In this document: positions 38,617 through 49,606 of the stretch, piece by piece
Numbering within the stretch: the stretch's first letter is position 1
Layout of the letters: each line of letters starts with the position of its first letter
From: Photobacterium profundum
GTDB lineage: Bacteria > Pseudomonadota > Gammaproteobacteria > Enterobacterales > Vibrionaceae
Assembly (NCBI RefSeq): GCF_003026285.1
Contig: NZ_PYOD01000009.1
Coordinates: forward strand, 62,001 to 126,000
Direction: 5' to 3'
Length of the DNA stretch: 64,000 nucleotides
Made by a program: the position numbers and the translations under genes
The notes under the pieces: generated by a model
What the model saw: only the letters and a program-made list of their open reading frames with translations
Database searches by the model: none
What the model was told of the DNA's origin: nothing

Positions 38617-40545
38617 TTAGTCCTCCAAAACATTGAGCTTGCGACTGCTAATTTCTTGCTGCAAGAATGCAACAAGTTCATCAATCTTAAGTTTACCCAA
38701 ATCTTTACCCTTGCGAGTACGAACTGCTATTTCGCCTGCTTCGACTTCTTTGTCGCCACAGACAAGCATGTAAGGCACTCGCTTCAAAGTATGTTCGCGG
38801 ATTTTAAAGCCAATCTTCTCATTTCTCAAGTCCGCATTGACTCTAATTCCACATTTTTGCAATTTTTTTACTATTTCTTGTGCATATTCTGACTGACTGT
38901 CAGTAATATTCATCACTACAGCTTGCTGAGGCGCCAACCAAGTTGGGAAGAAGCCCGCATATTCTTCGATAAGAATACCGATAAAACGCTCTAGAGAACC
39001 AAGAATAGCACGGTGAATCATAACTGGGGTATGACGTTCGTTGTCTTCGCCCACATATGTTGCACCTAAACGCTCTGGTAATGCAAAATCAAGCTGAACA
39101 GTACCACACTGCCATGCACGATCTAGACAGTCATGGAGTGTGAACTCGATCTTAGGACCGTAGAATGCACCTTCGCCTTCTTGAATTTCAAATGGAATGT
39201 CCATTGATTCAAGTGCGACTGTTAGGTCAGATTCAGCTTTATCCCACATTTCATCAGAACCTACTCGTTTTTCAGGACGAGTAGAAAGCTTAACAACAAT
39301 GTTGTCGAAGCCAAATGTCTGGTACGTATCATACACCATTTTAATACAAGAAGTAACTTCTTGTTGCACTTGGTTTTCAGTACAAAAAACGTGCGCATCA
39401 TCTTGAGTAAATCCACGAACGCGCATTATTCCATGAAGAGCACCAGATGGCTCATTACGGTGACATGCACCAAATTCAGCCATACGTAATGGTAAGTCAC
39501 GGTATGATTTCAAACCTTGGTTGAAGATTTGTACGTGGCCTGGGCAGTTCATTGGCTTAATAGCGTATTCACGGTTCTCTGAACTTGTTGTGAACATTGC
39601 TTCCGCGTATTTGTCCCAGTGACCAGAACGTTCCCAAAGAACGCGATCCATCATTAATGGACCTTTCACTTCTTGGTACTCATATTCTGTTAGCTTTTCA
39701 CGAATAAACACTTCTAGCTCACGGAAGATTGTCCAGCCATTGTGGTGCCAGAAAACCATACCCGGTGCTTCTTGCTGCATGTGGAACAGATCAAGATGTT
39801 TACCAATTTTACGGTGGTCACGCTTTGATGCTTCTTCTAGACGAGTAAGGTGCGCTTTTAGCAACTTCTTATCTTGGAAAGCAGTACCGTAGATACGCTG
39901 CAGCATCTTATTGTCACTGTTACCACGCCAGTAAGCACCAGCAACACTTAACAATTTAAAGTGCTGACAGAAGCCCATGTTAGGAACGTGAGGACCACGA
40001 CACATATCAATGTATTCTTCGTGGTGGTATAGACCTGGACGATCATCGCGAGAAACGTTCTCGTCTAGGATTTCAATTTTGTAAGTCTCGCCACGCGCTT
40101 CAAATGCATCACGCGCTTCCTGCCAGCTTACTTTCTTCTTAACAACGGCATACTTTGTTTTCACAAGTTCTTTCATGCGCTTTTCAATCGCATCAACGTC
40201 GTCTTGTGTTAAAGATTGCTCAAGGTCGATATCGTAATAGAAACCATTGTCGATCGTTGGACCAATCGCCATTTTAGCTTCAGGATAAAGTTGCTTGATT
40301 GCATGGCCTAGTAGGTGAGCACAAGAGTGACGGATAATTTCTAGGCCGTCGTCGTCTTTAGCTGTGATGATTGCTAGGCTTGCATCGTTTTCAATTAAAT
40401 CGCACGCATCAACACGTTCGCCATTAACACGGCCTGCGATACATGCTTTCGCAAGACCAGGACCGATGTCAGCAGCAACATCCATAGTTGAAACAGCGTT
40501 ATCGAATTGACGTTGACTACCGTCAGGAAGAGTAATTACAGGCAT
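38617..40545 (-). CDS. thrS: Threonyl-tRNA synthetase
   Basis: ThrRS (642 residues, the E. coli length) has TGS (1-61), a second additional editing domain with [10 protein letters not shown], a zinc-binding class II core ([30 protein letters not shown]) and an anticodon domain at about 535-640. ATG 40545 ([10 protein letters not shown]) is the conserved start; the upstream in-frame ATG at 40587 is not. It is first in thrS-infC-rpmI-rplT. In E. coli ThrRS represses itself by binding tRNA-like leader stems; an inverted repeat lies in the leader here (40635-40680). Confidence 0.96.
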   Translation of the reverse strand: MPVITLPDGSQRQFDNAVSTMDVAADIGPGLAKACIAGRVNGERVDACDLIENDASLAIITAKDDDGLEIIRHSCAHLLGHAIKQLYPEAKMAIGPTIDNGFYYDIDLEQSLTQDDVDAIEKRMKELVKTKYAVVKKKVSWQEARDAFEARGETYKIEILDENVSRDDRPGLYHHEEYIDMCRGPHVPNMGFCQHFKLLSVAGAYWRGNSDNKMLQRIYGTAFQDKKLLKAHLTRLEEASKRDHRKIGKHLDLFHMQQEAPGMVFWHHNGWTIFRELEVFIREKLTEYEYQEVKGPLMMDRVLWERSGHWDKYAEAMFTTSSENREYAIKPMNCPGHVQIFNQGLKSYRDLPLRMAEFGACHRNEPSGALHGIMRVRGFTQDDAHVFCTENQVQQEVTSCIKMVYDTYQTFGFDNIVVKLSTRPEKRVGSDEMWDKAESDLTVALESMDIPFEIQEGEGAFYGPKIEFTLHDCLDRAWQCGTVQLDFALPERLGATYVGEDNERHTPVMIHRAILGSLERFIGILIEEYAGFFPTWLAPQQAVVMNITDSQSEYAQEIVKKLQKCGIRVNADLRNEKIGFKIREHTLKRVPYMLVCGDKEVEAGEIAVRTRKGKDLGKLKIDELVAFLQQEISSRKLNVLED

Positions 40546-40634
40546 TAAAATGTCCTTCACAGTGGTGCCACATACCAAGTAGCACATGTTGAATTAAATA
40601 AAGCTTAGAGAAGCTTTTATGAAAATTTCGAAAG

Positions 40635-40680
40635 TTTGTAAGCCGGCTCCGCAATACTGAGCAGCACTCGGGGTTACAAA
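40635..40680 (-). promoter_or_regulatory. Inverted repeat in the thrS leader
   Basis: On the minus strand TTTGTAA (40680-40674) and TTACAAA (40641-40635) flank a GC-richer 32-base core about 90 bases before the thrS ATG. A second short stem AAAGCTT/AAGCTTT follows near 40600-40620. The place and stem-loop character recall the ThrRS operator, but no tRNA-Thr anticodon mimic was established. Confidence 0.35.
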
Positions 40681-40874
40681 CGAAGGCGCAACTATAACAA
40701 ACGCCTGCGGAACAATGCAAAGCTACAGACATATTTATTATTTAATGCGCTTAAATACCTTCTAATTGCACAGATATTGTCTATTTATATAAGTAGCCAC
40801 CCTTTTCCTTTTACTTAAACTTTCTTGTAAACTGTTTCGCTGTTTTATATCACTCTCATCATGGATTCATCATT

Positions 40875-42119
40875 TTGCATACACTTTCTCAGCTAAAATC
40901 TGGCGAACTAGCCGGTATTCAACGTTTAAAATTATCAGAAAATTTAACGTCATTCCCACTGGAAATTTTATCTCTGGCTGATAGCTTAGAAATCCTTGAT
41001 TTATCCAACAACCAATTAACTTCTTTACCGCTAGAATTAGTACAACTTAAGAAGCTTAAAATTCTCTTTGCCTCAAATAACCAATTTGAAGTACTGCCTG
41101 AAGTGCTCGGTCAACTACCGCATTTAGAAATGCTCGGCTTTAAGGCAAATAAAATACATTCAGTACCAGAGCTATCTTTACCGACTCAGTTACGCTGGCT
41201 TATTTTGACTGATAACCAGATCAAAGCGTTACCGAATTCGTTAGGTGAACGCCCACGCCTACAAAAGTTGGCATTAGCAGGTAACTGTTTAACACATCTG
41301 CCTCTGTCAATGTCGCAATTAGACAACCTAGAATTAGTACGTATTTCAGCCAACCAACTAACAGAATGCCCAGAGCAGCTACTTTCACTGCCTAAGCTTG
41401 CTTGGTTTGCCTTTGCAGGTAACCCGTTTAGTCAAACAAATAGCGCAATTCAATCTGTGCCTGTATTGCCATCTTCCAGCTTCACCTTACAAGACGTTTT
41501 AGGGCAAGGTGCATCAGGCGTTATTTCTAAAGCGATATGGAATAATAAAAAGCAAACAGACTTCCCTGAAGATATTGCTGTAAAAGTGTTTAAAGGCGAA
41601 GTAACAAGCGATGGTTACCCTGATGATGAATTACAAGCCTGCTTAAAAGTCGGTAACCACCCCAATGTCGTGCAATCTTTAGCGCAAGTGAATGAAGACG
41701 GTTATCTAGCCTTAATCATGAATTTAATCCCTTCTCACTTCCGCAATTTAGGGCTACCACCCTGCTTTAATAGCTGTACCCGAGATACTTTTCCACCAGA
41801 CTTTACCTTGTCGGTTGAACACATAAATAAAATCGTTAAGCAGATGGAAGAGGTTTTTGTTCATTTACATTCAAATCAGGTCTGTCACGGCGACTTATAT
41901 GCGCATAACACCCTTTATGATGAAGAAGCCAATATCATTTTTGGCGATTTCGGGGCTGCGAGCATGTACCACATGCTAACTGAAGCGCAACAAGCATGTA
42001 TCAAGCAGATTGAGCACCGTGCACTCTGCCATTTCATTGATGATCTGCTAAGTGTTTGTGCTGAAGGTAATAGAAACGAGGAAACGTTTCAGTTACTAAA
42101 AAAGAAATTGAGCCACTAA
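40875..42119 (+). CDS. Leucine-rich-repeat protein with C-terminal kinase domain
   Basis: This 414-residue protein has about seven LRRs at 18-190 (LEILDLSNNQLTSLPLELV and variants). A protein-kinase-like domain covers about 203-414: glycine loop LGQGASGV (209-216), Lys237 in IAVKVFK, catalytic loop HGDLYAHN (338-345; Asp340, Asn345) and metal motif GDFG (Asp358). All key catalytic residues are present, so it may phosphorylate proteins or small molecules. There is no signal peptide or membrane span, so it is cytoplasmic. The start is a TTG at 40875; no in-frame ATG precedes it. It is divergent from thrS. The function of such LRR-kinases in this group is not established to my knowledge. Confidence 0.85.
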   Translation: MHTLSQLKSGELAGIQRLKLSENLTSFPLEILSLADSLEILDLSNNQLTSLPLELVQLKKLKILFASNNQFEVLPEVLGQLPHLEMLGFKANKIHSVPELSLPTQLRWLILTDNQIKALPNSLGERPRLQKLALAGNCLTHLPLSMSQLDNLELVRISANQLTECPEQLLSLPKLAWFAFAGNPFSQTNSAIQSVPVLPSSSFTLQDVLGQGASGVISKAIWNNKKQTDFPEDIAVKVFKGEVTSDGYPDDELQACLKVGNHPNVVQSLAQVNEDGYLALIMNLIPSHFRNLGLPPCFNSCTRDTFPPDFTLSVEHINKIVKQMEEVFVHLHSNQVCHGDLYAHNTLYDEEANIIFGDFGAASMYHMLTEAQQACIKQIEHRALCHFIDDLLSVCAEGNRNEETFQLLKKKLSH

Positions 42120-42130
42120 AAGAAAAGATA

Positions 42131-42168
42131 GCATCAGGAAGTAAGCCTAAGTGCTTACTTCCTGATGC
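42131..42168. terminator. Long hairpin between LRR-kinase gene and yqfB
   Basis: A 16-bp perfect stem GCATCAGGAAGTAAGC / GCTTACTTCCTGATGC around CTAAGT, between convergent genes. The minus-strand side continues TATCTTTTCT, so it best serves yqfB. Confidence 0.7.
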
Positions 42169-42190
42169 TCATACCCTAAGCTATTCAGAA

Positions 42191-42514
42191 CTAAGCAACG
42201 AGCTTATAAGACACAACATAAAGCTGTTTGATGCCAGGATAAATATCTTGAATAACATCCTTTAAAACTGGCAGAGTCATATTTTCTTGATCTGCATGAA
42301 ATTGAGTCAGTTCATCAAACAAGATTGGCTCAACCGATAAAATTTCTAACTCACAAAATTCACGCCCTTCTTCAAGCGTTGATACTTTTACCGTTGTGCC
42401 CGGTACATAGTAACGCTCAGATTCGTCACGAATTGTTATCGTTTTCTTACTTGATAAAATATCGCTTTCAAAACGTGCGAAAAATGTCATTTTAGTTGGA
42501 ATAGTCGTTGTCAT
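42191..42514 (-). CDS. yqfB: ASCH-domain N(4)-acetylcytidine amidohydrolase, YqfB family
   Basis: This 107-residue single-domain ASCH protein opens TIPTKMTFFARFESDILSSK and contains KKTITIRDESE. That Lys/Thr/Glu-bearing segment corresponds to the catalytic region of E. coli YqfB, which hydrolyses N4-acetylcytidine to cytidine and acetate. Length agrees (103 in E. coli). It is cytoplasmic and monocistronic, convergent with the LRR-kinase gene and divergent from hutC. Confidence 0.87.
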   Translation of the reverse strand: MTTTIPTKMTFFARFESDILSSKKTITIRDESERYYVPGTTVKVSTLEEGREFCELEILSVEPILFDELTQFHADQENMTLPVLKDVIQDIYPGIKQLYVVSYKLVA

Positions 42515-42706
42515 TTTTTACTCATAATTACATATCGCCGTTAGAGGCATTGTAAGTAACACACATTATGCAGCTACTCATGTTTGATACTTATTCTACG
42601 CATTCCTATCTGTAGTCCTAGATAAAAAATAGCCAATAAAAATATTTACTTGAAATACAGCGATAAAATTGCTTTTATTTGTATAGGCAATTATGGAATT
42701 ACACTC

Positions 42707-43411
42707 ATGGCTCAATCTCCTCGTTATTTACAAATCAAACAGTATTTAAATGATAAAATCCAAACTAGAACTTGGCCTCCTGGTTTTAAAATTCCTACTG
42801 AAATTGAGTTATCAGAACAATTTGCAGTGAGTCGGATGACGGCAAATAAAGCGATCCGAGATTTAGTAGGTGATGGTTTATTAAAACGCACCCCAAGGTT
42901 GGGCACGTTTGTTTGTCATAAAAAAGCTGAATCACCATTAATGGAGATTCGAAATATCGCTAATGAAGTGCGTAACCGTGGTCATGACTATTCAAGCCAA
43001 GTAATAAGCCAACATAGCGTAGAAGCAAAAGATGATATTGCTTTACGCATAGGCGTAAGAAACGGCACATTGATTTACTTTACTCAAATAGTACATTATG
43101 AGAATAGCATGCCTATTCAGCTTGAAGAACGCTGGGTTAACCCCGACTTTGCCCCTCAATATCTCGAGCAAGATTTTACGGTACAAACACCTAATGAATA
43201 CTTGGTTCAAACCTGCCCTCTTAGTGATATCGAACATACCGTTGAAGCCATTATTCCCATTGGCCGTATTATATCTTTGCTTGAAATGAACGAAGGTGAA
43301 CCTTGTCTATTGCTTAATCGTCGTACGTGGAGTGACAAAAATTTGATCAGCACTGCATTGCTCTATCATCCCGGTAATAAATATAAGTTGAGTTCTCGAA
43401 CTAAGGTGTAA
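42707..43411 (+). CDS. hutC: Histidine utilisation repressor HutC
   Basis: This GntR-family, HutC-subfamily repressor (234 residues) has a winged HTH at about 1-70 (RYLQIKQYLNDKIQ..., SRMTANKAIRDLVGDGLL) and a UTRA effector domain at about 90-230. Urocanate is the usual inducer. ATG 42707 (TTATGGAATTACACTC upstream) gives the family start; a TTG at 42650 is in frame but adds unrelated residues. It precedes hutI on the same strand, and candidate operators lie in the 241-base gap. Confidence 0.9.
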   Translation: MAQSPRYLQIKQYLNDKIQTRTWPPGFKIPTEIELSEQFAVSRMTANKAIRDLVGDGLLKRTPRLGTFVCHKKAESPLMEIRNIANEVRNRGHDYSSQVISQHSVEAKDDIALRIGVRNGTLIYFTQIVHYENSMPIQLEERWVNPDFAPQYLEQDFTVQTPNEYLVQTCPLSDIEHTVEAIIPIGRIISLLEMNEGEPCLLLNRRTWSDKNLISTALLYHPGNKYKLSSRTKV

Positions 43412-43598
43412 TCTGTATTCGCTCTAACATGTAACAAGATAAAATGGTCGCTGTTAGAGCTATTTACTTCTACTGTTAATCCGCTTTACCAACCGATCAT
43501 TCTCTAACTTTTTAGTTACTGTCAGTTAATAATTACAACTTTGATCACAATTTCTTTACATCACATCTTGAGTTTCACTGCAAAATCGCCTATTTATT

Positions 43599-43630
43599 TG
43601 TATATACATATTGCTTTTGTATCTTATACA
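43599..43630 (+). promoter_or_regulatory. Two candidate HutC operators
   Basis: TGTATATACA at 43599-43608 is a perfect 10-bp palindrome matching the described HutC core. TGTAT-CTT-ATACA at 43618-43630 is a second, spaced version. Both lie 20-55 bases before hutI, where repressor binding would block hutIGUH transcription. Confidence 0.7.
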
Positions 43631-43652
43631 CAATCAAAGAAGCGGATTATAA

Positions 43653-44897
43653 ATGGAACGAGTGCTTACCAATCTTAGATTAGTCACCCTGTCGTCAGAG
43701 ACATCAGCCGATAATAACGGCTATCAGATCATCGAAGATGGCATGGTTGGAATAACAAACGGAAAGATCATGTTTGTCGGCTCGGCATCCGATAGTCCTC
43801 TGGCATGTCATAACGACTTGCATGGTCATCCTGACGTAATTGATTGTGGTAATGCATTAGTGACCCCAGGCTTAATTGATTGCCACACCCATCTTATCTT
43901 TGCAGGTAATCGAGCAAACGAGTTTGAACAACGCCTTAACGGTATGCCTTACGAAGAAATTGCCAAACGAGGTGGCGGTATTATCTCTACCGTTCAAGCA
44001 ACCCGTGAAGCAACAGAAGATGAACTCTACCAACTCGCGCTCAAGCGGTTAGATGGCTTAAAACGTGACGGCGTCACAACTATTGAAATCAAATCAGGTT
44101 ATGGTTTAACACTAGACGATGAATTAAAGATGCTTCGTGTGGCTCTACGCATTGGAGATATGCCAGATATTAAAGTTTCGACTACGCTTTTAGCCGCTCA
44201 CGCTGTACCTCCTGAATATAAAAACCGTGCTGATGATTATATTGACTATGTTTGCCAACACATTATTCCTGCGGCAGTAGAACAAGGGCTCGCAGATTAT
44301 GTTGATGTTTTCTGCGAAGGCATTGGTTTTTCTACTCAGCAATGCCAGCGTGTATTTGAAACAGCCAAAGGCTACGGACTGGGTATTAAAGGCCATACAG
44401 AACAGTTATCCAACTTAGGTGGTAGTGCGCTTGCGGCAAGAATGGGCGCCACCTCTGTCGATCATATTGAACACCTCGATCACGATGGCGTGGCTGCACT
44501 TGCTGCGAATAATACTGTCGCAACCTTATTACCTGGGGCTTATTATTTCTTGCGTGAAACACAACGTCCACCCATCGAACATCTACGTAAATTTCAGGTT
44601 CCTATGGCAATTTCAACCGACTTTAATCCGGGAACATCCCCTATCGCTTCGCTCCGTACCATGATGAATATGGCATGTACATTCTTCCGACTTACGCCCG
44701 AAGAATGTTTACGAGGCGTAACCTGCAATGCTGCTCAAGCGTTAGGGCTAGAAGCATCACGCGGGAAAATCAGTGTTGGCATGGAAGCAGATCTCGCACT
44801 TTGGGACATTGATACACCCGCAGAGTTATCTTACCGACTAGGTGTGCCCGATCTTATTGCACGCATTGTGGATGGAGAAATTTTCTATGCCAAATAA
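43653..44897 (+). CDS. hutI: Imidazolonepropionase
   Basis: HutI (414 residues) opens the ring of imidazolone-5-propionate to formiminoglutamate, step three of histidine degradation. It is an amidohydrolase-fold metalloenzyme: HxH metal motif in [12 protein letters not shown] (about 75-86), [22 protein letters not shown], and the Asp ligand in [12 protein letters not shown]. It is the first gene of the structural operon behind the HutC operators. Its end overlaps the start of hutG by 11 bases. Confidence 0.95.
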   Translation: MERVLTNLRLVTLSSETSADNNGYQIIEDGMVGITNGKIMFVGSASDSPLACHNDLHGHPDVIDCGNALVTPGLIDCHTHLIFAGNRANEFEQRLNGMPYEEIAKRGGGIISTVQATREATEDELYQLALKRLDGLKRDGVTTIEIKSGYGLTLDDELKMLRVALRIGDMPDIKVSTTLLAAHAVPPEYKNRADDYIDYVCQHIIPAAVEQGLADYVDVFCEGIGFSTQQCQRVFETAKGYGLGIKGHTEQLSNLGGSALAARMGATSVDHIEHLDHDGVAALAANNTVATLLPGAYYFLRETQRPPIEHLRKFQVPMAISTDFNPGTSPIASLRTMMNMACTFFRLTPEECLRGVTCNAAQALGLEASRGKISVGMEADLALWDIDTPAELSYRLGVPDLIARIVDGEIFYAK

Positions 44898-45957
44898 TAT
44901 GTTTTCAAACACAATCAACATGAGTGCTTGGCAAGGGCGCACCGACCCTGAAGATGGCGAACTGGGCATGCGATGGCACCAAAAAGTGCTTCCTGCCGAT
45001 CAGGCCAATGAAGAAGGCATTATGTTGCTGGGCTTCGCCTGTGATGCTGGTGTCGCTCGTAATAAAGGCCGCACAGGTGCTTACGGTGCCCCTATTGCTA
45101 TCCGACGCGTACTGGCAAATTTAGCTTGGCACCATCAAGAGCCTGTTTACGACGCTGGAGATATCAGCTGTGATGACGGTAACTTAGAGTTAGCTCAACA
45201 TCGCTTAGGTGAAGATGTCTGTCTTGCTTTACGTCAAAAACATAAAGTGATTGTCTTTGGCGGTGGTCATGAAATGGCATGGGGTACATTCCAAGGTATT
45301 GGCGCTTATTTGCAACAAAAGCAAGAAGCGACAAACAGTATTCAAGCGCCACTTGATATGAATAATGAAAATCCGAATGTGGAAAGTTCTGAGATACCCG
45401 CACCTCGCATCGGTATTATCAACTTTGATGCGCATTTTGATTTACGTAATCCACCCTCTGGCCCACAAGCGAGTGCAGGCAGCTCTGGCACACCATTCCA
45501 TCAAATCGCTCGTTTTTGCGAATTACAACACTGGCCATTTAATTACGCTTGTCTTGGTTTAAACCGCGGCAGTAACACACAAGCATTATATGAAAAAGCC
45601 GATCGACTTGGAGTGCTGTACCGAGATGATACGGAATTAACACACCGAACCATCGAACAAACCCAAGCAGCACTCAATACATTTATTGCTGAATGCGATT
45701 ATTTATACCTCACGATTGACTTAGATGTTTTTCCAGCCTGTGTCGCACCCGGTGTAAGTGCACCTGCGGCTCGTGGCGTATCGTTAGAAATAATCGAACA
45801 GTTAATGGAACCCATTTTAACGGCTAAAACAGAGCAAGGTGATTCAAAGTTACTTGTCGCTGATTTAGCAGAATATAACCCTCGTTTTGATATTGATAAC
45901 CAAACTGCACGGTTAGCAGCAAGACTGACCTGGACAATAGCCCGTGCCATTCGTTAA
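44887..45957 (+). CDS. hutG: Formimidoylglutamase
   Basis: HutG (356 residues, arginase/ureohydrolase family) hydrolyses N-formimidoyl-glutamate to glutamate and formamide. The Mn-binding motifs are [19 protein letters not shown] and [22 protein letters not shown] 44887, with GGATGGAGAAA upstream, overlaps the hutI end. An earlier in-frame start at 44842 would lie inside hutI and lacks family resemblance. A Gln/Asn-rich linker (about 142-170) is longer than usual. Confidence 0.93.
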   Translation: MPNNMFSNTINMSAWQGRTDPEDGELGMRWHQKVLPADQANEEGIMLLGFACDAGVARNKGRTGAYGAPIAIRRVLANLAWHHQEPVYDAGDISCDDGNLELAQHRLGEDVCLALRQKHKVIVFGGGHEMAWGTFQGIGAYLQQKQEATNSIQAPLDMNNENPNVESSEIPAPRIGIINFDAHFDLRNPPSGPQASAGSSGTPFHQIARFCELQHWPFNYACLGLNRGSNTQALYEKADRLGVLYRDDTELTHRTIEQTQAALNTFIAECDYLYLTIDLDVFPACVAPGVSAPAARGVSLEIIEQLMEPILTAKTEQGDSKLLVADLAEYNPRFDIDNQTARLAARLTWTIARAIR

Positions 45958-46035
45958 ACCCGCTATCGCTTATTAACTTTAAATAACAGTGAACAATATA
46001 ACCACTACGACGAATAGCACAGCAAGGAGAGCTAC

Positions 46036-47742
46036 ATGACACAATCAACAATTCCAAACCCACGCCTGGATGAATCACGCACAATCATTGCACCTACTGG
46101 TACGCAATTAAATGCTAAATCATGGCTAACAGAAGCCCCACTTCGCATGTTAATGAATAACTTGCACCCAGACGTTGCTGAACATCCTCACGCATTGGTT
46201 GTATATGGTGGCATTGGCCGCGCTGCACGTAATTGGGAATGTTATGACAAGATTGTTGAAGTACTAAAGCGTCTTGAAGACGATGAAACCTTGATGGTGC
46301 AATCAGGTAAACCTGTTGGTGTCTTTAAGACGCACACCAATGCACCACGTGTATTAATTGCCAACTCAAACCTTGTTCCACATTGGGCAAACTGGGAGCA
46401 CTTCAACGAGCTCGATAAAGAAGGTTTAATGATGTACGGTCAAATGACAGCAGGTAGCTGGATCTACATCGGCTCACAAGGCATTGTTCAAGGTACTTAC
46501 GAAACATTTGTTGCCATGGCTCGTCAACACTTCAACGGTGATGCAAAAGGCCGTTGGGTACTAACTGGTGGGCTTGGTGGCATGGGTGGCGCTCAGCCTC
46601 TAGCGGCAACAATGGCAGGCTTTTCAATGCTGGCTGTAGAGTGTGATGAATCACGCATCGACTACCGTTTACGTACAGGTTATGTCGATAGCAAAGCAAC
46701 AACCCTTGATGAAGCATTAGCGATTATTGAAGAATCGAAGCAAACAGGTAAGCCAGTATCAGTCGGTTTATTGGGTAATGCGGCAGATGTGTATGCAGAC
46801 ATTGTTAAGCGTGGCATTGTGCCAGATGTAACTACAGACCAAACCTCTGCGCATGATCCGCTAAATGGTTACCTACCTCAAGGCTGGTCGATGGAGCATG
46901 CTGCTGCAATGCGCCTTGAAGATGAGGCGGTTGTTGTAAAAGCAGCAAAACAATCAATGGCAGTACAAGTTCAGGCAATGCTAGCGCTACAAAAGGCCGG
47001 TTCTGCCACCGTCGATTATGGTAATAATATTCGTCAAATGGCACTAGAAGAAGGGGTTGTAAACGCGTTTGATTTCCCGGGCTTTGTTCCGGCGTATATT
47101 CGCCCGTTGTTTTGTGAAGGAATTGGACCTTTCCGTTGGGCTGCTCTTTCTGGCGACCCAGAAGATATCTATAAAACCGACCAAAAAGTAAAAGAACTGA
47201 TTCCAGACAACCCGCACCTGCATAATTGGTTAGATATGGCACGTGAGCGTATCCAGTTCCAAGGTTTACCTGCACGAATTTGTTGGGTTGGTTTAAAAGA
47301 TCGTGCTCGCCTTGGTAAGGCATTTAATGAAATGGTCAAAAATGGCGAGCTTAAAGCCCCTATTGTTATCGGGCGAGATCATCTTGATTCAGGTTCTGTT
47401 GCCAGCCCTAACCGTGAAACAGAAGGCATGATGGACGGTTCAGATGCCGTGTCTGATTGGCCGTTGTTGAATGCCCTTTTGAATACGGCGTCAGGTGCAA
47501 CATGGGTTTCGCTTCACCACGGTGGCGGTGTTGGCATGGGCTTCTCACAGCATTCCGGCATGGTAATTGTGTGCGATGGCACTGACGATGCAGCCGAACG
47601 TGTAGGCCGTGTTCTTCGTAATGATCCTGCAACAGGTGTAATGCGCCATGCCGATGCTGGTTACGATATCGCCATTAACTGCGCCGAAGAGCAAGGTTTA
47701 GACCTGCCGATGGTGAATACAAAAAATACTCACTCTAAATAA
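46036..47742 (+). CDS. hutU: Urocanate hydratase
   Basis: Urocanase (568 residues) adds water to urocanate to form imidazolonepropionate, using tightly bound NAD+ as an electrophile. Family regions include [34 protein letters not shown] (NAD-binding glycine-rich segment) and the Cys in [19 protein letters not shown] precedes the ATG. It is third in the operon, 78 bases after hutG, with hutH 24 bases beyond. Confidence 0.96.
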   Translation: MTQSTIPNPRLDESRTIIAPTGTQLNAKSWLTEAPLRMLMNNLHPDVAEHPHALVVYGGIGRAARNWECYDKIVEVLKRLEDDETLMVQSGKPVGVFKTHTNAPRVLIANSNLVPHWANWEHFNELDKEGLMMYGQMTAGSWIYIGSQGIVQGTYETFVAMARQHFNGDAKGRWVLTGGLGGMGGAQPLAATMAGFSMLAVECDESRIDYRLRTGYVDSKATTLDEALAIIEESKQTGKPVSVGLLGNAADVYADIVKRGIVPDVTTDQTSAHDPLNGYLPQGWSMEHAAAMRLEDEAVVVKAAKQSMAVQVQAMLALQKAGSATVDYGNNIRQMALEEGVVNAFDFPGFVPAYIRPLFCEGIGPFRWAALSGDPEDIYKTDQKVKELIPDNPHLHNWLDMARERIQFQGLPARICWVGLKDRARLGKAFNEMVKNGELKAPIVIGRDHLDSGSVASPNRETEGMMDGSDAVSDWPLLNALLNTASGATWVSLHHGGGVGMGFSQHSGMVIVCDGTDDAAERVGRVLRNDPATGVMRHADAGYDIAINCAEEQGLDLPMVNTKNTHSK

Positions 47743-47766
47743 ACTACCGATAGCGAGAAAGTAATC

Positions 47767-49299
47767 ATGTACCAATTAGAAATTATTCCAGGCAAGCTAT
47801 CGCTGAAACAACTTCGTGAAGTTAGCCGTCAGCCTACTCAATTATCTTTAACGGAAGATGCACTGCCTGAAATGCTCATCAGCGCAGAAGCGGTTGCACA
47901 AGTTATCAAAGATGACAAAGTTGTTTATGGCATAAATACTGGGTTTGGTTTGCTCGCCAACACCCGTATTGCCGCTGAAGATCTTGAAACACTGCAACGT
48001 AGTATTGTACTTTCACACGCAGCAGGCATCGGTGAGTTCATGGACGATGCCACTGTACGAATGATGATTGTATTAAAAGTAAATAGCCTTTCACGCGGTT
48101 ACTCGGGTATTCGTCCATTGGTTGTTAATGCATTAATGCAATTGGTTAACACTGAAGTATATCCATGCATTCCGAAGAAGGGCTCTGTGGGTGCTTCTGG
48201 CGATCTTGCCCCTCTTGCACATATGAGTACCGTGTTATTGGGCGAGGGTGAAGCCCGTTACCAAGGCAAAATAATTACTGGTGCCCAAGCGCTTGAGATT
48301 GCAGGATTAGAACCTATTACCCTAGCCCCTAAAGAAGGGTTAGCGCTGCTTAACGGAACCCAGGCTTCGACCGCATTTGCACTAGAAGGCTTTTTTGCAG
48401 CTGAAGATTTATACTCAGCAGCAACAGTTTGTGGCGCAATGTCTGTTGATGCTGCACTGGGTAGTCGTCGTCCATTCGATCCTCGAATTCACCGTGTTCG
48501 TGGTCACCGTAGTCAAATTGACGCGGCAATGGGATACCGTCACATGTTAGGACAAAACAGTGAAATTGGTTTATCTCACCAACAATGTGAAAAGGTACAA
48601 GACCCCTACTCGCTGCGTTGTCAGCCACAAGTAATGGGTGCTTGTTTACAGCAAATTCGTAATTCTGCTGTCACGTTAGAAGTCGAAGCAAACGCAGTAT
48701 CCGATAATCCACTTGTTTTTGCTGATGATGGCGACATTATCTCGGGTGGTAACTTCCATGCAGAGCCTGTTGCAATGGCAGCAGATAACCTTGCATTGGC
48801 CATTGCCGAAATTGGCAGCTTGTCTGAGCGTCGTATGGCGTTATTGATCGATAGCGGCTTAAGTAAGCTTCCACCGTTCTTGGTAGATAACGGAGGGGTT
48901 AACTCCGGCTTTATGATTGCACAAGTAACCGCAGCTGCATTAGCAAGTGAGAATAAATCGCTTGCTCACCCAGCCTCAGTCGATAGCTTGCCAACATCAG
49001 CGAACCAAGAAGATCACGTTTCAATGGCTACATTCGCAGCACGTCGCTTAACCGATATGGCTGAAAACACGCGTGGTATTCTTGCTGTTGAATTGCTAGC
49101 CGCGGCACAAGGCCTCGATTTCAGAAGCCCGAATAAGAGCTCTGAATTAATCGAACAAGCAAAAATGCAATTACGTGAACGTGTCTCTTTCTATGACAAA
49201 GATCGCTACTTTGCACCAGACATCGCAAAAGCAAACCAGTTGTTAAAAGAAGCGACATACAATGCATTAATGCCAGCTACATTACTCCCAAGCTTGTAA
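47767..49299 (+). CDS. hutH: Histidine ammonia-lyase
   Basis: HutH (510 residues) removes ammonia from histidine to yield urocanate, the first step of the pathway. The self-processing Ala143-Ser144-Gly145 triad in [14 protein letters not shown] forms the electrophilic MIO group. [15 protein letters not shown] provides the active-site Tyr. It is last in hutIGUH and closed by a strong terminator. Urocanate made here would act back on HutC as inducer. Confidence 0.96.
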   Translation: MYQLEIIPGKLSLKQLREVSRQPTQLSLTEDALPEMLISAEAVAQVIKDDKVVYGINTGFGLLANTRIAAEDLETLQRSIVLSHAAGIGEFMDDATVRMMIVLKVNSLSRGYSGIRPLVVNALMQLVNTEVYPCIPKKGSVGASGDLAPLAHMSTVLLGEGEARYQGKIITGAQALEIAGLEPITLAPKEGLALLNGTQASTAFALEGFFAAEDLYSAATVCGAMSVDAALGSRRPFDPRIHRVRGHRSQIDAAMGYRHMLGQNSEIGLSHQQCEKVQDPYSLRCQPQVMGACLQQIRNSAVTLEVEANAVSDNPLVFADDGDIISGGNFHAEPVAMAADNLALAIAEIGSLSERRMALLIDSGLSKLPPFLVDNGGVNSGFMIAQVTAAALASENKSLAHPASVDSLPTSANQEDHVSMATFAARRLTDMAENTRGILAVELLAAAQGLDFRSPNKSSELIEQAKMQLRERVSFYDKDRYFAPDIAKANQLLKEATYNALMPATLLPSL

Positions 49300-49338
49300 T
49301 GTAGCGTTGTAATCATTAAAAGCTTTGTAAACGATATA

Positions 49339-49380
49339 AATCGAGCCTGACCTTTAGCATTATGGTCAGGCTCGATTTTT
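49339..49380 (+). terminator. Terminator of the hut operon
   Basis: AATCGAGCCTGACC / GGTCAGGCTCGATT stem (49339-49352, 49364-49377) followed by T-run. Confidence 0.92.
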
Positions 49381-49606
49381 CTATTTTAATCCTTTTCCCA
49401 CCTTTGATACCCCTCTCTTCTAAGTTGATTTACAAGCTTTTTCACGCAATGAATATTGCATACAAAGTTCAAACCTTGATAAATGCACGGTTATATCTTC
49501 CTTAAATGGTCTAAGATGTTGATGAGACACTACTATTATTCGTCGCTATTCATATTAACGTGGGTAGCTGTTTAACTGATTGTATTGTTCCAACACGGAG
49601 GATGCT

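Noticed and set aside
41459..42119. Degenerate, inactive kinase domain
   Set aside because: On checking, the glycine loop, Lys237, Asp340, Asn345 and Asp358 are all present, so inactivation is not supported.
46832..47323. 163-codon minus-strand ORF inside hutU
   Set aside because: It lies fully antisense to a well-conserved urocanase gene, has biased composition of a shadow frame and no ribosome-binding site.
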